Program-made: the position numbers and the translations under genes
Notes under the pieces: generated by a model
The model's database searches: none
The model's input: only the letters and a program-made list of their open reading frames with translations
What the model was told of the DNA's origin: nothing
DNA from: Aquariibacter sp964433315
GTDB taxonomy: Bacteria > Pseudomonadota > Gammaproteobacteria > Burkholderiales > Burkholderiaceae_C
DNA: 9,431 nucleotides
Assembly: GCA_964433315.1 (NCBI GenBank)
Contig: CAYSQO010000070.1
Coordinates: 1-9,431, forward strand
Reading direction: 5' to 3'
Shown here: piece by piece, positions 1 to 4,936 of the stretch
Position numbering within the stretch: position 1 is the stretch's first letter
How the letters are laid out: each line of letters starts with the position of its first letter

Positions 1-765
<765 letters not shown>

Positions 766-770
766 TCTCC

Positions 771-836
771 CCCCCTACGGCCTTCGGCCGCCCCCTCAAG
801 GGGGCGACGCGTGTGGACCGGCGCAGCCGGATCCAC
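771..836. repeat. Stacked palindromic intergenic element after ahcY
   Basis: Six bases after the ahcY stop the gap holds three adjacent inverted repeats: CGGCC-ttc-GGCCG at 778-790, CGCCCCC-tcaa-GGGGGCG at 789-806, and GTGGACCGG-cgcag-CCGG(a)TCCAC at 813-836 with one bulged base. A C-run (769-775) precedes them. From memory, similar C-run/GGCCTTCGGCC/CCCCCTCAAGGGGG strings recur between genes in Burkholderiales, so this is probably a copy of a dispersed REP-like element that also serves as a terminator. I found no second full copy here, so the repeat status is inference; the palindromes are directly visible. Confidence 0.5.
789..806 (+). terminator. Possible ahcY transcription terminator hairpin
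   Basis: A perfect 7-bp GC stem, CGCCCCC/GGGGGCG, with a TCAA loop begins 23 bases after the ahcY stop. No T-run follows, so it is not a classical intrinsic terminator. It may terminate weakly, pause polymerase or protect the 3' end of the mRNA. It shares two bases with the CGGCC/GGCCG hairpin at 778-790, so the two compete at their edge. Confidence 0.4.
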
Positions 837-876
837 CGCGTCTGCTGGGATCGTGCTGAGGTCTGCGTCGTCCGTC

Positions 877-1662
877 ATGCCGCGAATTGATCAGTTGCTG
901 GTGCAGCGCGGCTTGGCTCCGAGCCGCTCGGCTGCGCAGCGCCTGATCGAGCACGGCGCGGTGCGTTGGCGGCTGGCGCCGGACCAGCCCTGGCAGCGTC
1001 CGCGCAAGGCGGGCGAGGCGCTGGCGGAGGACTGCGAGCTGCAGGTCACCGACGATGCCGAGACCCGCTGGGTCTCGCGCGGCGGGCTGAAGCTGGAGGC
1101 CGCGCTGGCCCGGACCGGGCTGGACCCGGCCGGTCTGCAGGCCCTGGACGCCGGCCAGAGCACGGGTGGCTTCAGCGAGGTGCTGCTGGCGCGCGGCGCG
1201 GCGCGGGTGGTGGGTTTCGACGTCGGCCACGGCCAGCTGCATCCGCGCCTGGCCGGCCATCCGCGCCTGCTCGCGCTCGAAGGCCTGCACGTGCGGCAGC
1301 TGGCCGGCTCGGCGCTGGCGGACGTGGTGCCGGCCGGCGGCTTCGACCTGCTGGTCGGCGACCTGTCCTTCATCCCGATGAGCCGGTCGCTGGTCGATCT
1401 CGCCCCCTGGCTGCGGCCCGGGGGTCAGGCGCTGCTGCTGATCAAGCCGCAGTTCGAGCTGGGGCCGGAGCATGTCGGCCGCGGCGGCCTGGTCAAGGAT
1501 GCCAGCCGCTACCCGCTGCTGGAGCAGGCCGTGCGCGAGGCCTGCCGGGCCCTGGCCTGGACCGTGCGTGCCTACTTCCCGAGCGCCCTGGCCGGGGGCG
1601 ACGGCAATCAGGAATTTTTCGTCTGGGCGGTGGCCTCGCCGCCCGAGGAGTCCCCTTCATGA
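877..1662 (+). CDS. tlyA: TlyA-family rRNA 2'-O-methyltransferase
   Basis: The 261-residue protein has an N-terminal S4 RNA-binding domain (about 3-60, starting RIDQLLVQRGLAPSRSAAQ) and a C-terminal FtsJ-like Rossmann methyltransferase domain. Visible TlyA motifs are WVSRGGLKLEAAL (65-77), the SAM-binding LDAGQSTGGFSE (90-101), FDVGHGQL (114-121), GDLSFI, LIKPQFE and GDGNQEFF. K72, D162, K190 and E246 form the expected K-D-K-E catalytic tetrad. Family members methylate ribose 2'-OH of cytidines in 16S and/or 23S rRNA; some are called hemolysins for historical reasons. I chose the ATG at 877 because MPRIDQLL is the usual family N-terminus. The frame is open upstream to a GTG at 811, but that would add 22 unlikely residues encoded by the palindromic element. 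The Shine-Dalgarno is weak (TGAGG at 857-861). The gene ends in an ATGA overlap with metF. The exact rRNA target cannot be read from sequence. Confidence 0.93.
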   Translation: MPRIDQLLVQRGLAPSRSAAQRLIEHGAVRWRLAPDQPWQRPRKAGEALAEDCELQVTDDAETRWVSRGGLKLEAALARTGLDPAGLQALDAGQSTGGFSEVLLARGAARVVGFDVGHGQLHPRLAGHPRLLALEGLHVRQLAGSALADVVPAGGFDLLVGDLSFIPMSRSLVDLAPWLRPGGQALLLIKPQFELGPEHVGRGGLVKDASRYPLLEQAVREACRALAWTVRAYFPSALAGGDGNQEFFVWAVASPPEESPS

Positions 1663-2516
1663 GTTCCCCCTCTTCCGACGGCCGCAGCCTGCCGCTGCCG
1701 GTCAGCTTCGAGTTCTTCCCGCCCAACACCGAGGCCGGCGCCGAGAAGCTCAAGACCGTGGTCCGCGAGCTGACCCCCGTCTCGCCCGAGTTCTTCAGCG
1801 TCACCTACGGCGCCGGCGGCTCGACCCGCGAACGCACGCTGTCGACCGTGGCCGACATCGCGGCCCTGGGCCACGAAGCCGCGCCGCACCTGTCGTGCAT
1901 CGGCTCGACCCGCGAGAACATCGCCGAGATCCTGGCGACCTACCGCAAGCAGGGCATCCGGCGCATCGTCGCGCTGCGCGGCGACCTGCCCAGCGGCACC
2001 GGCACGGCCGGCGAGTTCCGCTACGCGAGCGAGCTGATCGAGTTCATCCGCGAGACCGAGGGCCCCGAGCTGAAGATCGAGGTCGCCGCCTACCCGGAGT
2101 ACCACCCGCAGCAGCGCTACGCGCGCCGCGACATCGACTACTTCGCCCAGAAGGTCAAGGCCGGCGCCACCGCCGCGATCACGCAGTTCTTCTACAACGC
2201 CGACGCCTACTTCCACTTTGTCGAGGAAGCGCGCTCGCGCGGCGTGGACGTGCCCATCGTCCCGGGGATCATGCCCTTCCACAACTACGCGCGGATCGCG
2301 CAGTTCGCGCAGCGCGACGGCATCGAGATCCCGCGCTGGGTGCAGCTGAAGATGGAGGGCTACATGGACGATGTCGCCTCCATCCGAAGCTTCGGCCTGG
2401 AGGTGGTCACCCGCCTGTGCGAGCGCCTGATCTCGCACGGCGTGCCGGCCATCCACTTCTACACGCTGAACCAGTCGGCCCTGTCGCTGGAGATCTGCAA
2501 GCGCCTGATGCGCTGA
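1659..2516 (+). CDS. metF: 5,10-methylenetetrahydrofolate reductase
   Basis: MetF is a cytosolic FAD enzyme that reduces 5,10-methylene-THF to 5-methyl-THF, the methyl donor for methionine synthesis from homocysteine. The 285-residue TIM-barrel protein matches the bacterial family in length (about 290). Visible motifs are SFEFFPP (16-22) with the catalytic acid E18, SVTYGAGGSTR, VALRGD with D109 at the FAD-contacting position, QFFYN, GIMPF and the terminal HFYTLNQS. The start is the ATG overlapping the tlyA stop (ATGA), with GAGGAG at 1645-1650, eight bases upstream, as a good ribosome binding site inside tlyA. Translation is therefore probably coupled to tlyA, and the two share an mRNA. Together with ahcY upstream, the context is the methionine/SAM cycle. 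Confidence 0.97.
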   Translation: MSSPSSDGRSLPLPVSFEFFPPNTEAGAEKLKTVVRELTPVSPEFFSVTYGAGGSTRERTLSTVADIAALGHEAAPHLSCIGSTRENIAEILATYRKQGIRRIVALRGDLPSGTGTAGEFRYASELIEFIRETEGPELKIEVAAYPEYHPQQRYARRDIDYFAQKVKAGATAAITQFFYNADAYFHFVEEARSRGVDVPIVPGIMPFHNYARIAQFAQRDGIEIPRWVQLKMEGYMDDVASIRSFGLEVVTRLCERLISHGVPAIHFYTLNQSALSLEICKRLMR

Positions 2517-2521
2517 AGCCC

Positions 2522-2558
2522 GGCCGTGCGCGCGGCCGGCCGGCGCGCGTGCACGGCC
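2522..2558 (+). terminator. Strong hairpin terminator after metF
   Basis: Five bases after the metF stop, GGCCGTGC (2522-2529) pairs with GCACGGCC (2551-2558). The stem continues through one G-U and four G-C pairs, giving 13 pairs around an 11-base GC loop. There is no run of T after the stem (CTTGATC follows), so release may need Rho or rely on stem strength. It sits between metF and the ompW control region and would insulate ompW from read-through. Confidence 0.55.
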
Positions 2559-2559
2559 C

Positions 2560-2573
2560 TTGATCTGCGACAA
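2560..2573 (+). promoter_or_regulatory. FNR/Anr-like box, distal, upstream of ompW
   Basis: TTGATCTGCGACAA matches 8 of the 10 defined bases of the FNR/Anr consensus TTGAT-N4-ATCAA, with a perfect left half and CAA in the right half. In an otherwise very GC-rich gap this AT-containing motif stands out. Its centre lies 32 bp, about three helical turns, from that of the second box, so two dimers could bind the same DNA face. Function is inferred. Confidence 0.45.
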
Positions 2574-2591
2574 ACCCGGCGCGCGCCGCGC

Positions 2592-2605
2592 TTGATGCGG
2601 CGCAA
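2592..2605 (+). promoter_or_regulatory. FNR/Anr-like box, proximal, upstream of ompW
   Basis: TTGATGCGGCGCAA also matches 8 of 10 FNR-consensus bases, with a perfect left half and a weak right half. If TCCAAT at 2628-2633 is the -10 element, this site is centred at -41.5, the classic class II activator position. A caution is that it overlaps a perfect 7-bp inverted repeat (2583-2589 with 2597-2603), so part of the motif could come from hairpin sequence. Confidence 0.4.
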
Positions 2606-2627
2606 TGCCGGGCGCGGGCCCGGGCCC

Positions 2628-2633
2628 TCCAAT
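2628..2633 (+). promoter_or_regulatory. Possible -10 element of the ompW promoter
   Basis: TCCAAT matches TATAAT at four of six positions, including the first T, the last T and the two As before it. It would place the start of transcription near 2640 and give a leader of about 32 bases containing the ribosome binding site. No -35 hexamer is visible, as expected for a class II FNR-type promoter where the activator occupies that place. Support is modest. Confidence 0.3.
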
Positions 2634-2671
2634 GGATCCATCCCAGCGATGGTTTCCAAGGAGAGCTCACC

Positions 2672-3286
2672 ATGACCCGCACCCTTCCCCAGACCCTGGC
2701 CCCCCTGCTGCTCGCCGCCTGGGCCGGCCTGGCGGCCGGGCCTGCTGCCGCGGCCCCGACCGACGCCGGCGACTGGATCGTCCGTGCCCGCGCGACCCAG
2801 CTCGACCCGCGCAACCACGACACCACCGGCCTCGACCTGTCGATCAACGAGCGCTGGCTGCCCGAGGTCGACATCACCCGCTTCCTCACCCCGAACTGGG
2901 CTGTCGAGCTGGTGCTGACCACGCCGCAGAAGCAGCACCTGCGCTCGGCCGGCAGCGACATCGGCAGCCTGCGCCACCTGCCGCCGGTGCTGAGCCTGCA
3001 GTACCACGTGACCGGCCTGGCCGGCTGGCGGCCCTATGTCGGGGCCGGCCTCAACTTCACCCGCTTCTCCAGCGTCGAGCTGCCGGCCGGCGTGACGATC
3101 GACCGCAGCAGCATCGGCCCGGCCCTGGGCGCGGGCGTGGACCTGCCGGTCGGCGGCGGCTGGCTGCTGAACCTGGACGTGAAGAAGGTCTGGCTGGACA
3201 CCACCGTCTCGGCCGGTGGCGCCCGCCTGGGCACCCTGAACGTGGACCCGACGCTGTGGAGCGTGGGCCTGGGCTACCGCTTCTGA
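2672..3286 (+). CDS. ompW: OmpW-family outer-membrane beta-barrel protein
   Basis: The 204-residue precursor has a signal peptide (about 1-27: basic MTR start, hydrophobic LAPLLLAAWAGLAAG core, Ala-rich cleavage region ending AAAA before PTDAGDW). The mature part is a small 8-stranded barrel typical of OmpW, with family motifs WLPEVDITRFLTPNWAVEL, LPPVLSLQYH, WRPYVGAGLNFTRF, the DVKKVWLDT strand and a final GLGYRF whose terminal Phe is the BAM recognition signal. OmpW proteins form a narrow hydrophobic channel thought to let small hydrophobic molecules cross the outer membrane; the substrate is not predictable. AAGGAG at 2658-2663 sits eight bases before the ATG. The gene appears monocistronic, with its own upstream FNR-like sites, and converges on the PPK2 gene with only 10 bases between the stops. 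Confidence 0.93.
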   Translation: MTRTLPQTLAPLLLAAWAGLAAGPAAAAPTDAGDWIVRARATQLDPRNHDTTGLDLSINERWLPEVDITRFLTPNWAVELVLTTPQKQHLRSAGSDIGSLRHLPPVLSLQYHVTGLAGWRPYVGAGLNFTRFSSVELPAGVTIDRSSIGPALGAGVDLPVGGGWLLNLDVKKVWLDTTVSAGGARLGTLNVDPTLWSVGLGYRF

Positions 3287-3296
3287 GCGCCGGCCC

Positions 3297-4136
3297 TCAG
3301 TCGCCGTCGATCCGCAAGCCCGCCAGGGCCGGGTCGGTCGGCGGGGCCTGCAGCTTCAGCGCGCGCAGGGCCGCGGCCACCCGCTCGGCCACCATCAGGT
3401 TGCGGTTGCTCTTGCTGTCGGACGGGATCAGGTGCCAGGGCGCCTGGGCGGTCGAGGTGGCGGCCAGCGCGGTCTCGTAGGCGGCCTGGTAGGCGTCCCA
3501 CTGGGCGCGCGTGGCGAGGTCGCTGGCCTGGAATTTCCAGCGCTTCTCGGGGTCGTCCAGCCGCGCCTGCAGGCGCCTGGCCTGCTCGGCCTTGGACAGG
3601 TGCAGGAAGCACTTGAGCAGTGTCGTGCCGCTTTCCACCAGCAGGCGCTCGAAGGCCTTGATCTGGGCCAGTCGGCGCTCGCGCTCGGCCGCGTCGATGC
3701 CGCCCGTGACCACCGGGACCAGCACGTCCTCGTAGTGGCTGCGGTTGAAGATCACCAGCTCGCCGGCGCGTGGCACCTGGGCGTGCACGCGCCAGAGGAA
3801 GTCGCGGGCACGCTCCTCCTCCGTCGGGGCCTTGAAGGCCGCCACCCGCACGCCCAGCGGGCTGCAGCGGCCGAAGACGGCGCGCGCCGTGCCGTCCTTG
3901 CCGCTGGTGTCCATGCCCTGCAGCACCAGCAGCAGGCGCGGGGCGCGTGCGGCCTGCGGACCGGGCGCCTGGCCCTGGGCCCACATCAGGGTCTGCAGGC
4001 GGTCGATCTCCAGGGCCAGGGCCTCGAGCCGGGCCTGGTCGGCCTCGCGGCTGCTGCTGCGCGCGGGCCGGGCGCCGGGGTCATGGTCGGCCAGGCGCAG
4101 CGCGCCGTGCACGATCGTCCCGGCCGCGGCGCTCAT
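3297..4136 (-). CDS. ppk2: PPK2-family polyphosphate:nucleotide phosphotransferase
   Basis: The 279-residue protein is a cytosolic P-loop kinase of the PPK2 family, which moves phosphate from inorganic polyphosphate to nucleotides. Walker A is GMDTSGKDGT (74-83). The stretches FKAPTEEE, RDFLWRVH and VIFNRSHYEDVLVP resemble the polyphosphate:AMP/ADP (class III-like) subgroup rather than the class I GDP/ADP kinases. The DDPEKRWKFQASDL and HLIPSDSKSNRNL segments near the C-terminus are also characteristic. The N-terminal DHDPGARPARS stretch and the helix before Walker A fit the usual single-domain length. I chose the ATG at 4136 because it overlaps the cyclo-ligase stop (ATGA); the frame stays open far upstream, but that stretch lies opposite the cyclo-ligase. 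Translation is probably coupled to the cyclo-ligase. Substrate preference (AMP versus ADP) is inference from motif similarity. Confidence 0.93.
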   Translation of the reverse strand: MSAAAGTIVHGALRLADHDPGARPARSSSREADQARLEALALEIDRLQTLMWAQGQAPGPQAARAPRLLLVLQGMDTSGKDGTARAVFGRCSPLGVRVAAFKAPTEEERARDFLWRVHAQVPRAGELVIFNRSHYEDVLVPVVTGGIDAAERERRLAQIKAFERLLVESGTTLLKCFLHLSKAEQARRLQARLDDPEKRWKFQASDLATRAQWDAYQAAYETALAATSTAQAPWHLIPSDSKSNRNLMVAERVAAALRALKLQAPPTDPALAGLRIDGD

Positions 4137-4753
4137 GCCGCCTCGCGCTGCCAGATCACGCCTTCCTCGGTCAGCAGCGTGTCCAGGGGGATGTCGTGCG
4201 GCTCGGCCTCCAGCCAGGGGATGTGGCCATGCGAGTAGCCGATGCCGACGGTGTAGGGGCGCGGGTCCAGCGCGGCCAGGGTGCGGTCGTAGAAGCCGCC
4301 GCCGTAGCCCAGGCGCAGGCCGCCGGGGCCGTAGCCCACGCAGGGCACGATCAGCAGCGTCGGCGTCACCAGGTCGGTGCCCTGCGGCTTCGGGATGTCG
4401 TAGGCGTCGTGCTCCATCGGGCAGCCCGGATACCACTGCAGGAAGCGCAGCTGCTTGGTCTCGCGGTTCATCACCGGCAGGCCGATGCGGCGCGGCGGGC
4501 CGTCGCCGGTGCCGTGGCCGCTGCCCTCCGTCCAGCGGTGCAGGGCCGGCAGCGGATCGAACTCGCCCTTGATCGGCCAGTAGGCCCCCACCGTGTGGTC
4601 CGGGCGGGTGGCCAGCCAGATCCGCAGCACGCTCTGCAGCTGCACCGCGCGCTCCAGGCGGTCGGGCAGGGCCTGGCGCTCGGCCTGCAGCAGGCGGCGC
4701 AGCTGCTTCTTGTCGCGCGGCAGGGACAGCGGGTCGAAGGGCAGGGGCGGCAT
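4133..4753 (-). CDS. ygfA: 5-formyltetrahydrofolate cyclo-ligase
   Basis: This cytosolic enzyme (also called methenyltetrahydrofolate synthetase) uses ATP to convert 5-formyl-THF into 5,10-methenyl-THF, returning a storage folate to the one-carbon pool. The 206-residue product is of normal family length. Near the N-terminus, PRDKKQLRRLLQAERQAL carries the basic ATP-binding region. AYWPIKGEFDPLP, LPVMNRETKQLRF, LIVPCVGYGPGGLRLGYGGGFYDRTL (its core GYGGGFYDRTL at 149-159 is the family signature) and DTLLTEEGVIW follow in order. Two ATGs lie six bases apart at 4759 and 4753. GAGG at 4760-4763 touches the first but sits six bases from the second, so I chose 4753. The gene is divergent from slt and upstream of ppk2, whose ATG overlaps its TGA. 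It is functionally related to metF, about 1.6 kb away on the other strand. Confidence 0.94.
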   Translation of the reverse strand: MPPLPFDPLSLPRDKKQLRRLLQAERQALPDRLERAVQLQSVLRIWLATRPDHTVGAYWPIKGEFDPLPALHRWTEGSGHGTGDGPPRRIGLPVMNRETKQLRFLQWYPGCPMEHDAYDIPKPQGTDLVTPTLLIVPCVGYGPGGLRLGYGGGFYDRTLAALDPRPYTVGIGYSHGHIPWLEAEPHDIPLDTLLTEEGVIWQREAA

Positions 4754-4759
4754 CGGCAT

Positions 4760-4763
4760 CCTC
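4760..4763 (-). promoter_or_regulatory. Shine-Dalgarno that decides the cyclo-ligase start
   Basis: On the minus strand GAGG is followed at once by ATGCCGATG. For the first ATG the spacer is zero, which is not workable; for the second it is six bases, which is near optimal. This supports a start at 4753 rather than 4759, a difference of two residues. Confidence 0.55.
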
Positions 4764-4810
4764 GGCAAGGTCGGGGCGGCGGCAGGCAGGCTGCGGCCGT
4801 GAAATCGGCA

Positions 4811-4819
4811 TTGTCCACA
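4811..4819 (+). promoter_or_regulatory. DnaA-box-like 9-mer
   Basis: TTGTCCACA differs from the E. coli box TTATCCACA at one position and equals the form used in some high-GC bacteria such as streptomycetes. It is a single copy in a promoter region, with no cluster of boxes, AT-rich unwinding region or dnaA/dnaN/gyrB neighbours, so it is not an origin. It could be a regulatory DnaA site or chance. Confidence 0.2.
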
Positions 4820-4876
4820 GGGCCGCGACCGGCCGGTCGGCCCACCCCGGCCGGCCCCTCGCCGAGGGGGCTCGGG

Positions 4877-4882
4877 TACAGT
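4877..4882 (+). promoter_or_regulatory. Possible -10 element for slt
   Basis: TACAGT matches TATAAT at four of six positions, including the TA at the start and the final T. It lies 24 to 54 bases before the candidate slt starts. A start of transcription near 4889 would leave a short leader containing the G-run at 4893-4898. No good -35 is seen 17 bases upstream (GGCCCC region). Confidence 0.25.
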
Positions 4883-4936
4883 GGTCCGCACTGGGGGGCA
4901 CCTGCCGTGTCGCCCTGTCGCGATCCGGTGTGCCGC

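Larger units (their letters stand above)
4754..4936. other. Divergent intergenic region between the cyclo-ligase gene and slt
   Basis: This stretch must hold promoters for both the leftward cyclo-ligase/ppk2 pair and the rightward slt cluster. It contains a locally AT-richer patch at 4800-4820 (GAAATCGGCATTGTCCACAG), a 14-bp perfect palindrome (CGACCGGCCGGTCG, 4826-4839), and a GC hairpin CCCCT-cgccg-AGGGG at 4855-4869. TACAGT at 4877-4882 is a plausible -10 for slt. I see no convincing -35 on either strand and no small ORF with coding character. Confidence 0.5.

Noticed and set aside
811..876. Upstream GTG start for tlyA adding 22 residues
   Set aside because: The added residues are encoded partly by the palindromic element, match nothing in the family, and the ATG at 877 gives the canonical MPRIDQLL N-terminus.
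966..1658. In-frame extension of metF back through tlyA, as if metF were a fusion
   Set aside because: The extension is the wrong frame of tlyA and has no recognisable domain. MetF begins normally at 1659 with GAGGAG upstream.
2616..2627. GGGCCCGGGCCC palindrome just upstream of the possible ompW -10
   Set aside because: A simple GC-only palindrome expected by chance at this base composition; no known regulator match.
3432..4238. Plus-strand open frame opposite the PPK2 gene
   Set aside because: The opposite strand carries intact PPK2 motifs across the same interval; the plus-strand translation is low in complexity with no recognisable family.
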